Shown: positions 54,534 to 64,000 of the stretch, piece by piece
Position numbering within the stretch: position 1 is the stretch's first letter
How the letters are laid out: every line of letters begins with the position of its first letter
Source: Saccharum officinarum
Taxonomy: Eukaryota > Streptophyta > Magnoliopsida > Poales > Poaceae
Reading direction: 5' to 3'
DNA: 64,000 nt
NCBI GenBank assembly: GCA_020631735.1
Contig: CM036159.1
Span: forward strand, 21,801,511-21,865,510
Notes under the pieces: generated by a model
The model's input: only the letters and a program-made list of their open reading frames with translations
What the model was told of the DNA's origin: nothing
The model's database searches: none
Made by a program: the position numbers and the translations under genes

Positions 54534-56113
54534 ATGCATGAGGATGCACCAGATGTTGGGACTGCTCGTACTTGGTCAGCAGTAGCTGCAGGAAGTATTG
54601 GTGAGGATATTCCTGGAACTGTTGGGCTTTTTCCAAATTCTGAATGTGCTCGAAGTGGGACTGTAGCTGAGGATCTTCCTACTACAAGTTGTGCTCCTAA
54701 CTTCACAACAAACACTGCTGATGGGAATCTGATTGGAAATGCATGGAGTGAGGGCAGTTCTACTGACTCTTTCAGTGATGATGAGGAAGAAGACATCATA
54801 ACAGAGCTTCTAATGGAATGTGCTCAGGCAATTAAGTTGCATGTAATGGAAAGTTTACAGATGAGAACAGAAATTGTCTTAGAAGTATGCAAGTTAGGTA
54901 TGGCCCATTTTTCCAAGTACATTAACAAAACTCCCTATAGAATTCCTGGTTTCAGTGGGTATGACTGGACAATTAGGACTTTAGGCAGCAAGACACAATG
55001 TTATAGAATGTTCAGGATGCATAAAGATGTGTTTGATAGCTTGCATAACATATTGTCACATAGATATGGATTGGCTTCCACTAGGAGGATGACTTCAGTT
55101 GAGACATTAGCAATATTTTTATGGATGTGTGGTGATCAGCAGTCAATGAGACAAGCTGATAATAGGTTTGAAAGGTCCCTAGAAACTATCAGTAGGAAAT
55201 TTGATAAAGTTCTAGGGTGTGTGGTCAGGTTAGCTGCAGATATCATTAAGCCTAGAGACCCTCAGTTCAGAACAGTGCATCAGAGGCTCAGAGCAGCTAG
55301 GTTTGCTCCCTATTTTGACAATTGCATTGGAGCTATAGATGACACTCATGTTCCTGTAACAGTCCTTACAGACAAGGTCATTCAGTACACAGGAAGGAAG
55401 ACTTACACATCACAGAATGTGTTAGCAATCTGTGACTTTGATATGAGGTTCACTTTTGTGGTTGTTGGATGGCCTGGTTCTGTGCATGACATGAGGGTGT
55501 TCAAGGATGCAGTTGACAAGTTCAAGGAGACATTCCTATTTCCTCCTCAAGGTACTTATCCGCTCCATGTGTAAACTGTAATAGTGCTTTTTGTGAATCA
55601 CTTAGAGGAATTCTAGTAGAAATACCCTGATATTCATACATTCATCATTGCTATGTAGGTAAATTCTACCTTGTCGATTCTGGGTTTCCAAATAGTCCTA
55701 GGTACTTAGCACCTTTCAGGGGCACTAAGTACCATGTTCCAGAGTGGCATGATGCACCAGCACCACAAGGTAAACATGAGGTTTTCAACTTCCATCATGC
55801 ATCTTTTAGGAATGTAATTGAGAGATCATTCGGAGTACTTAAGATGAAGTGGAGAATTCTGTTAGACTTGGCTAGTTTTCCAGAAGAAAAACAAAGCAAA
55901 ATCATTATGGCTTGCATGGCATTGCACAATTTCATTAGGCAGAGTGGCTATATGGACTCTCTGTTTGAAAGATGTGATCAAGATGAAAACTTTGATCCTA
56001 ATGATGAGGAAACCTCTGGCACACACATGATGCCCAACACTGCCCCTGCAGATGAAGATGCTGAAATGAATGAATTTCGAGATTGGATTGCAAATGGTTT
56101 GATGAGTAGGTAA
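54534..56113 (+). CDS. Harbinger transposase (DDE_Tnp_4 / HARBI1-like)
   Basis: Two exons: 54534-55551 and 55659-56113. The junction PPQ-GKFYLVDSGF keeps the frame. The DDE nuclease acids are visible: D in AIDDTHVPV, D in GWPGSVHDMRVF, and E in SFRNVIERSFGVLK. Upstream is the usual helix-turn-helix-like part (YRMFRMHKDVFDSLHNIL, TSVETLAIFLWMCG) and the LVDSGF/LAPFRGTKYH block. The protein cuts the element out and inserts it at TTA/TAA. It ends in an acidic tail (DEDAEMNEFRDWIANGLMSR). A short upstream exon is possible, because an AG acceptor precedes the ATG. No stop or frameshift was seen. Confidence 0.9.
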
Positions 56114-56936
56114 TTGTGTTTAACATTTTTTAATTTGTAATTGTGATGAACATTTTTGTGTGACTGTTTTCGGTTGATGTAATAAAGATGAACAATTTGT
56201 AATTGTAATGAACAATTTTGTGAGCAATTTATAAAAAAGATGAACAAGTTGGGCTTTCAGGAGCGCTTGGCGCGCGCACCACCTGCTGTTGGCGCCAAAA
56301 CCAGGCAGTGGGGGCGCCAAGTGCTGGAATGGAGGTAACAGGCGCAAGGGCATTGTTGTCTATTTCCAGACCATGTCAGGTTTAACAAGTGCATTCAATG
56401 CAAACCAAACAGGGAGGTTAAACTTTAACAGGTTAAACTTTAACAGGTTAAATTTTACCTTCTCTAACCAAACAGGGCCTAAGATTAAGAAACTCGTATA
56501 GTATAGAGGAAGAGGACTTGCTGCATAGTATAGAGGATTAGTATGCATCAGAGTTTGTGAGCCAATGCAGTAGATCGCCATGTGTAATAAAAATGGTGGA
56601 GTATGTTCTGATGATCTACCAGAAGCAGAGATGCGAGTCTTTTTTGCGCGACCATGCCTTGGCACATTTTTTTATTAAGAGAAAATAGAGTTTAGTGCAG
56701 ACAAATACACAGTAATCAAACAACTACAGAGTCACGGTGAGATGGAGTGCTCTGGTAACGGGCCATCAGAAAGCTGAATAGGATTAACTTTTTAAATTCA
56801 CTTATTTATAGTAATACATATGAGAATCAAACTAAATTTTTTGTAACATCAATTTCAGATTCAGAATTAATTTTAAGAGAACAATTCATTTCAAAAATAA
56901 GGATTGTAATGAAATAGATAGAATTACCTCAAGATT

Positions 56937-59900
56937 CCAACAACCAACAACTAACAACATAGCCTTTTATCCCAAGCAAATTAGAGTAGGCTAGAGATGA
57001 AATTCAAAAGAGACGAGAAATAAGGAGACACATAAAGGGACATAAAGGGCACAAGACAGAAAGATGTCACGGTTCAGGCACATTGATTGCCAGTCTCCAA
57101 GCGCTCTTGTCCATAACTAAATCCTTGGAGATATTCCACTCGTTAAGGTCTCTCCTAACGAACTCGTCCTAAATCAGTTTAGGTCGATCTCTACCGCTCT
57201 TTACATTATCGGCTCGCTTTAGAACCCCACTACGCACTGACACCTCAGGAGGCCTCCGTTGGACATGTCCTAACCATCTCAACCGATGTTGAATCAATTT
57301 CACCTCAATTGGTGCCACCCCAACCCTATCCTGAATATCGTCGTTCCGGACTCTATCCCTCCTTGTGTGGCCACAGCACCAACACAACATACACATCTCT
57401 GCTACACTCAATTGCTAGACATGTCGCCTTTTTGTAGGCTAACACTCAGCACCGTATAACATCGCCGAATGAATCGCCGTCCTATAGAACTTATCTTTCA
57501 GCTTCTGAGGCACCCTTCTGTCACAGAGGATGCTAGAAGCTTGACGTCATTTTAACCAGCTGGCTAAAATTCTATGCCTAACATCTTCATCAATGTCGTC
57601 ATCCTTTTGTAGCATCGATCCTAAATACCGAAAAGTATCCTTCCTGGCCACCACTTGCCCCTCGAGACTAAAGTCTCCCTCCTCATGCCTAGTCACGCTG
57701 AAATCGCACCTTATGTACTCGGTCTTGGTCCTACTAAGTCTGAACCCTTTCGACTCTAACATGTGTCTCCATAGTTCTAACTTTCTATTAACCCTTGCCC
57801 TACTATCGTCAACTAGCACCACATCATCAGCAAAGAGCATACACCAAGGGATATCACCTTGTATGTCTCTTGTGACCTCATCCATCACCAAAGCAAATAA
57901 AATAAGGGCTCAAAGCTGACCTCTGATGCAGTCCTATTTTAATTGAAAAATCGCTGGTGTCGCCATCACATGTTCGAACAAACATCACCACATCCCTATA
58001 TATATCCTTGATGAGGGTATGACATTTCTCGGTACTTTGTCATATGTCTTCTCGAGGTCAATAAAGAGAGGTCAATAAAGACCATGTGCAAGTCCTTCTT
58101 CTGCTCTCTATATCTCTCCATCAATTGTCGTAATAAGAAAATCGCCTCCATGGTTGACCTACCAAGCATGAACCCAAATTGATTTTGGGTCACACTTGTC
58201 ACTCTCCTTAGGTGATGCTCGATAACCCTCTTCTAGAGCTTCATCGTATGGCTCATCAACTTAATCCCACGGTAGTTAGTATAACTTTGAACATCTCCTT
58301 TGTTCTTGAAGATAGGTACTAATATACTTCTCCATTCTTCAGGCATCTTGTTAGACCAAAAAATAAGGCTAAAAAGCTTAGTTAACTATACTATCGCTCT
58401 AGCACCTAGGCATCTCCACACCTCAATGGGGATACCATCAGGGCCCATCACTTTACCTCCCTTCATCCTCTTCAAAGCCTCCCCGGTCTCTGCCCCTGAA
58501 TTCTCCTCATAAAGCGTCTGTTGGTATCATCAAATGAGTCATCCAACCCAAGGGCAGGATCCTCATTCTTCCCATTAAACAACTTGTCGAAGTACTCTCT
58601 CCATCTGTCCTTGATCTCCTCATCCTTCACCAGAAGTCGATCTGTCCCATCCTTGATGCATTTTATTTGGTTGATGTCCCTTGTCTTCCTCTCGCGGATC
58701 CTAGCCATCCTATAAATGTCTTTCTCCCCTTCCTTCGTGCCTAGTCGCTGATAAAGGCCATCATACGCCTAACCTTTTGCTACACTCACAGCTCGCTTTG
58801 CAACCCTCTTCGCTATTTTATAGCTCTTGATGTTGGCTGCACTCTTGTCATGGTGGAGGCGCTTGAAACACTCCTCCATAATAGCCCTTTGCACCTCGTC
58901 ACTCCACCACCAGGTGTCTTTCGCTTCCCATTTGCCTCCCCTACTCATGCCAAACACTTCCGAAGCCACCTTCCGGACACATGTTGCCATCTTTAGCCAC
59001 ATGTCGTCGGCATCTTCTCCCTCTTTCCAAGGCCCCTCGCCTAGCATCCTCTCCTTAAACGTTTGCGTTGCTTCCCCTCTAAGCTTTCACCACTTCATTC
59101 TCGCAATCTTGGCCCGTTTGTCCTGGTGGACACGTACCCAAAAGCAAAAGTCTGCCACCACAAGATTGTGTTGAAGGACAACACACTCCCCAGGTAACAC
59201 CTTACAATCAAAGCAAGCACATCTATCCTCCCTCCTTGCAAGGATAAAGTCGATCTGGCTCGAGTGTTGTCCACTATAAAAGGTCACTAGATGGGATTCT
59301 CTCTTCATAAAGAGGATGTTCGCTATTAACAAGTCGTAGGACAACGCGAAGTTCAAAACATCATCCCCCTCTTGATTCCTACTACCATACCCGAACCCCT
59401 CGTGCACCCGCTCGAAACCTACATTAGTTGCACCCATATGGCCGTTGAGGTCTCCTCCTATGAAGAGTTTCTCGTTGATAGACATGATACTAACCATGCT
59501 ATCAAGATCTTCCCAAAACTGCCTCTTGGTGCTGTCGCTAAGACCTACCTGAGGGACATAGGCACTGATCACATTCAGAGCCGAATCTCCAACTGCTAGC
59601 CTGACCAGGATTATCTGGTCGCCCTGCCTCCTAACATCAACGACTCCATCCTTAAGGCTCCTGTCGATCAAGATGTCTACACCATTCCTACCCGATGTTG
59701 TCTCCGTGTACCAAAGTTTGAAGCCAGTATCCTCCACCTCCTTCGCCTTCTGGCCCTTCCATTTAGTCTCCCGAACGCATAGAATATTTACACGTCTCCT
59801 AATTGCTGAATCGACTAGCTCTCTTAACTTATATGTTAGAGACCCTACGTTCCAGCTACCTAGACGAATCCTAGTTGGCTCGGCTAGCTTCCTTATCCTA

Positions 59901-60276
59901 CGCACCCGTCGAGGAAAGTGCGAAGACCCTTGCTCATTTTTCACTACACCTGGGCGTAGATGTAGCGCGCCACTAAGGTTGCGACGACCCGCCCCTTGCT
60001 CATTTTTCATCGTACCCGGGTCACGATACGACGCGCCACTAAGGGGATGACGACCCGACCCTTGCCCATTTAACACCACACCCGGGTTCCGATGTAGCGC
60101 GTCGCTAAGAGGGTTACACCCCAATGAATCTTTTGTGAGTTTCAAATCTATGAGAGTGACTGTTTTTTTTTACTGTTGGTTCGCCAGACCTTAACACACC
60201 CTCCTTCTTTACCCGGACTTAGGACCAGCTATGTTAAGACGACTCAAGAAAGTCTTCCGGTCAACGTAGGCGGAGT
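56937..60276 (-). mobile_element. RTE-clade LINE, nearly full length, with 18-bp target duplication
   Basis: The insertion splits the F-box 3' flank and is bordered by the exact 18-bp repeat 'tagaattacctcaagatt' (56919-56936, 60277-60294). Copy A has the uninterrupted site. The 3' end (left) is a run of GTTGTTG-type units on the minus strand, as in plant RTE elements, not poly-A. The single ORF codes for endonuclease then reverse transcriptase and is broken in several places. Confidence 0.92.
57169..60145 (-). pseudogene. RTE LINE endonuclease-reverse transcriptase, decayed
   Basis: The N-terminal 352-residue frame (59087-60145) has three 22-residue repeats (LSGALH.RPGVVKNEQGSG type), then the endonuclease: RLGSWNVGSLTYK, ILCVRETKWKG, NVISAYVPQ, FIGGDLNGHMG, SQIDFILARR. 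Later pieces in shifting frames are 58769-59047 (DTWWWSDEVQ), 58472-58708, 57996-58202 (NQFGFMLGRSTMEAIFLLRQLMERY), 57547-57891 (PWCMLFADDVVLVDD, with F-A-D-D at the active site) and 57169-57411 (RLRWLGHVQRRP). Stops and frameshifts between them exclude a working protein. Confidence 0.9.
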
Positions 60277-60597
60277 TAGAATTACCTCAAGATTATTCTT
60301 CCAATTTACATCCGGAATCAAGCTAGGCGAAGGCACGAGGCGTTTGAACATCTGATCATGCGCCCCGCCCCCGCATAAGGTTGGTTAAAGTCAGCCTAGG
60401 TAGGTGCATTGCCGTGTGGTATGGTGTTATTGCTTCCTGTTATTGCGGCAGGATGAGGGCTTGGTGAATGGCTTCCTTGAGTTCGAGTAAAACGTACCTT
60501 CAAGTTCAAGATAGCACATGATGACATGAACGAGGTCTCCCCAAGCATTAGTGCATCACCAGATGTACAATACTCCGTCAGATGTAGACACGAATTT

Positions 60598-60903
60598 TCA
60601 ATATAAGATAGTAAAATGGACCTTCCAGAAAATCATCTATGATGGAAATCAAATATTTGTTTCTCAGTTCTAACCTATTTCCGGAAGTCCACAGGCACCA
60701 TAATGTATTTGTCTTAACGGGCAACTCCAGTACATAGGGTGGCAACATTCTCGCAAGAGTACAGAGAACACCAACCATGCAATAATTTGGAGCACCGAAA
60801 ACCATATCAAGAATAAACATGCATATCCATCACTGGATGTGCAAATGACATCAAAATTGCTTTATTTACAGTTCTCAAATAATTCTAACATACAGATGAG
60901 GGT
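60598..60903 (-). other. 3' UTR region of the MRS2-like gene
   Basis: The region lies between the duplication end and the MRS2 stop. On the minus strand AATAAA occurs at 60861-60866, 38 bases after the stop codon, a possible poly-A signal. The open frame 60578-60820 matches nothing I recognise. Confidence 0.5.
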
Positions 60904-63900
60904 TCACAATATCTTCCTAGCCTTTAGATATGAGTACACGAGGAAAAATCCAGCTACTGCTCCAACTACTATTCCACCAGTCGTCGCCCAAAATGCCCAC
61001 TGCTCGAAAAATAAACTTATTGTCAACGATGTGGCAGGCATGCTATATTAACTACGGATAGTGCCGATACATGGCACAGAACCAGGAAAAAAGGTCAAGA
61101 GTGCAAGGCTATACCGCATTTGTTTCGAGATATGATTTAAGATTCATGCCAAATATTCCTACAAACAAATAACCCGGCATTAGTCTAAGAATGGTGTGGC
61201 AAATATATCTAAACATAACTTGATATAAAACATAATATTTACAAATTATAACAAAATTAAGATTCCTATACCTGCAATTAATGCCCCTATTGCAACGCAA
61301 AATGTTCCCACTTGAAGAAGCAGCTCCACTCTACTTACTTCAAGTCGTCGGGAACTGCAAGTGTTCCAAAGCAATGGTAAGCAAAACATAACCCATTATA
61401 TGTTCAAATTTAGAGCAAGTTTGACAGAATTAGCAGTATTTCATAATTCTTGATTGTAGGATGCAGGATTCAGAAAACAAACATGAAACATGAGCCCGCA
61501 GAGAGAGCTGAGAGGCGGCAAGTAACATGCAGTATTTCCCGTCTTCACTTTTGAGGCATCTAGACACTAGACAATAAGTTGGCCATACTTTGGATGACTT
61601 CTGTCTTATGTATTCATAGTAATTCAGGTTGATGAGCATGTTTCTATACACACACTTGGTCAGCTTCAAATTCAGAAAAAGAAACCAGTAGGAATGACGA
61701 AAAACAATGTAATTTTTTTGTACCCTGGCAGAAGCAATGAATATACTATTATATTGGTCATGTGGCAGATACTAGTTTATTTTTATATTCAAAGTTGTTG
61801 TATCTACTGAACTCTTATTGGTGCCTTTATTTTAATATTCAAATCTATAGGGGAAGCCAATAGTTCCCACAAATGTATGTATCATCAACTACATCTTAGT
61901 AAGAGAGGCATTAGCAAAAGAGAGAACACGCAGCATATCTTGAGCTCAGCTGGTGACAATGGACAGACCTTAAGTTCACAGCAATGGAGTCTTCCATTTC
62001 TCTTGCAGAATCCAGAAGTCTCTCTGCTTGACCATGGCATGATTCACATCTGAAGGAATGCACAATAAAATGATAATGGCTGCCAGCAAGAAAAAGATTA
62101 AGAACCAAAAAAACATAGTGTTTGCTGGAAATGATAGGAATACCGTTGAAGATAATTTTCCAATAACATTTCAATTTCTTCCTCTTCCTCTGTTAAAGCC
62201 AAAAAAGTTATTCATAAATCAAGTCAAAAGCAACAATTTGCTTCCAAAAATAAGTAGATCACAGATCATAAAAGGAAACTTCAATGCTGTCAGAAAAAAA
62301 ATCTCATCAATCAAACAAAAACCCAAAGAAACACAATCTCCTAATTGAATAAAATTATAATCCCCAATTTTTTTATTCTAGTTGTCTTCTTTATTTTCAC
62401 CGAAACTGTTTTTTTATAAAACATTACATGGTACTTGTTCTTTGACATATGAAATCCTTATGTTTAAAGTAATGTAAAAATTGTTAGATATGTACACATG
62501 TTTTATACATGTTGTACAAGCATATGGCTATAAACACATATCTAACATACATATATGTCTGCTATAAGATTTCTTCCAGATATAAATAGCACAGAATTAC
62601 ATAGACGAAGCTGTGAAAATCCTTGTTAAACGCATGACATCGATTGCCGTATTAAGTATCCAGCTAAAGATGCAAGCTTTACCGAGATAAATACAACAGT
62701 CATAATCTCCAGAAATATGCAAAGTTGTAATGATAAATTACAGCTGTACCTTCAGCAATCTGCTTCTCTAAAGGAACAGAGCACTCCATGTTATCACTCA
62801 ATCTATCAAGTGTGCAATTTCTCCCCATTATGCATATTCGTCGGATTTCATGAGGATCATCCAGGAGATCAATAAGCATCTGTTTGAGGTCACCTGCTCG
62901 TGAACCCAGCTCAACCTTGACACATGAGTACATACATAAATAAAATCAAAATAAAGTTTAAGAAGTGGCTGCTGAAATTGATTCCAGAATGTGGTTTTTA
63001 TACCAATGCTTGTTTACTTAGACGAAGCTGCTCCAGCACATCAGCTGTCAACCGATTTGGTAGAACTTCTAGCAATGCAGCCACCTGAGATGCAAGTGGA
63101 AAGCAATATTTGTCATCAAAGTTTTAAGTGATCGAGTAATATATGATTCAACACAAATGCAAAGACCTATGGTGGCGTTTAAACCACCAAGCAGCTCATA
63201 AACTTCATTTCACAATGAAATGAAAGCAAAAAACTACTAACTGCAGTAGTGAACTACTAAGTCCCACCATACCTAGATTGGCACATTGAAAATGCAGAAT
63301 CAACTTGGTAGGGCTCTTCCTACTGTATCTCAAAGGAGCAGAGTCAAAAGCTGACGACAAATTAATGGATTAACTTTCTGAAAGTGCTGCAATGACATTT
63401 GGCACAGCATGTCCTGTATGAGGTCTGTTGTAGAGTTAGTCACTTAGTAGCCAAAACTGGGAGTATATAATCTCTTATTCTTTGTACTGGTTGACGTATC
63501 TGAAGATCAGGAGTTCAGATTAGTTAAGATGGGAAATGTGTTATAGGAAAGGGATGGACTGTGAATTTGCAGTTGGGCTTCTGGAAGGCATATAAGAGAT
63601 GGAAATAACTGGAAGCATTGCTGTTTGAATTCCACTGTGTGCACTATAATGAAAGTTGCCTAAATTGAAATCCCAATGAAATAGGAGATGGGAGTAACAG
63701 CTTAAAGGTTTGAAGCCAATGATTGAGAAGCATGTAAGTGACAATGCTTAAATGGAGTATGCAGTAAAAAAACACATCATTGTGTACAGTTTTCTACAAG
63801 AAGAGCAAGAGTTATATGTAATATAAAAAGTTTAAGGACGCAGAGACTTCTTTGGTACTCACATGAGGCTCAATTTTCATTAGTCTCTGCTCCAATCTTT

Positions 63901-63931
63901 GTATTCTAGAAATAAGTGCAGCTTCAACAAC
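60904..63931 (-). CDS. MRS2/CorA magnesium transporter, MGT10 (MRS2-11)-like, C-terminal exons (partial)
   Basis: Eight exons on the minus strand: 63863-63931, 63004-63084, 62750-62915, 62144-62189, 61969-62049, 61272-61354, 61115-61158 and 60904-60999. All have GT/AG borders, keep phase and give 221 residues. The first exons lie beyond the right edge. Visible are VLPNRLTADVLEQLRLSKQAL, ELGSRAGDLKQMLIDLLDDPHEIRRICIMGRNCTL, acidic EEEEEEIEMLLENYLQRCESCHGQAERLLDSA, and two membrane helices around the conserved GMN selectivity motif (GIFGMNLKSYLE). The wording is closest to the plastid MRS2-11/MGT10 clade, so Mg2+ transport across a plastid membrane is likely (inference). The AG of NL-SS is split across an intron. 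Confidence 0.93.
63085..63862 (-). other. Intron of the MRS2-like gene
   Basis: A 778-bp AT-rich intron between exon pieces ending ...KIEPH and starting VAALLEVLP. No transposon or gene is recognised in it. Confidence 0.8.
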
Positions 63932-64000
63932 CTGAACACATGGAAATCATGATGAAAGAGCAGTTCATATTTCCAACCGACACTTTAAATTTACATGAAA

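Larger units (their letters stand above)
52031..56479 (+). mobile_element. PIF/Harbinger DNA transposon, 4.45 kb, two genes
   Basis: The terminal inverted repeats start GGCCGTGTTTGGTTAGA on the left and, inverted, GGCCCTGTTTGGTTAGA on the right. A TAA target duplication flanks the element (52028-52030, 56480-56482), as required for this superfamily. F-box copy A shows the empty site. Inside are a Myb/SANT-like ORF1 and a DDE transposase, both on the plus strand. Near the right end 'aggttaaactttaac' is repeated subterminally. Both genes are largely intact, so the insertion may be recent. Confidence 0.95.
50323..60597 (+). repeat. Tandem segmental duplication, copy B (F-box locus)
   Basis: This is the second copy of the segment at 43,724-48,342, enlarged by a Harbinger element (52031-56479) and an RTE LINE (56937-60276). 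Taking these out leaves about 2.5 kb collinear with copy A minus its own insertions. The homology ends about 300 bp before the MRS2 stop codon. Confidence 0.9.

Noticed and set aside
60578..60820. 80-codon minus-strand frame downstream of MRS2 as a separate gene
   Set aside because: It lies in the probable MRS2 3' UTR, lacks any domain, and partly overlaps the F-box duplication border.

Overview
This window is nuclear DNA from a plant, almost certainly a grass of the panicoid/andropogonoid type (sorghum, sugarcane, Miscanthus or maize relatives). The evidence is introns with GT/AG borders, GC-rich first exons, grass-type LINEs, Copia and PIF/Harbinger elements, and abundant Tourist- and hAT-like MITEs. 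Species assignment is inference.

Five host loci can be read. (1) A nuclear bL36-type ribosomal protein, minus strand, 24.6-24.8 kb. (2) A five-exon plastid HPP-family membrane protein, plus strand, 37.5-40.05 kb. (3) A four-exon GINT1-like glycosyltransferase with a GH43-like and a GT64 domain, minus strand, 40.75-43.38 kb, convergent with HPP. (4) A tandemly duplicated F-box gene, both copies broken (44.2-47.5 and 50.6-52.1 kb). (5) The last eight exons of an MRS2/MGT10-type magnesium transporter, minus strand, 60.9-63.9 kb, running off the right edge.

Most of the rest is transposable elements, often nested. From 1 to 24.5 kb: a fragment of an LTR rich in a GACCGGACGC motif; a nearly complete L1-type LINE (3.6-7.8 kb); a 74-bp LINE tail; a Copia element with 117-bp LTRs (8.66-16.5 kb) into which a 2.2-kb solo LTR of the first family has inserted; then about 8 kb of AT-rich DNA with no recognisable gene, ending at a Helitron-like 3' terminus at 24,535, 63 bp from the bL36 stop codon. 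From about 25.56 to 34.51 kb lies a probable Helitron. It holds a 4.2-kb solo-LTR-like insertion and three gene fragments on one strand (FAR1 DNA-binding domain, WAV3-type VWA domain, AIP1 WD40). The FAR1 and VWA fragments are joined in one open frame.

The F-box duplication (about 43.7-48.3 and 50.3-60.6 kb) works as a natural insertion map. A TA-flanked TIR element and a LINE lie only in copy A. A 4.45-kb Harbinger element with both its genes and a 3.3-kb RTE LINE lie only in copy B. In each case the other copy shows the empty site. Elements without a clear family are described as such. I found no CRISPR array, rRNA or tRNA gene.
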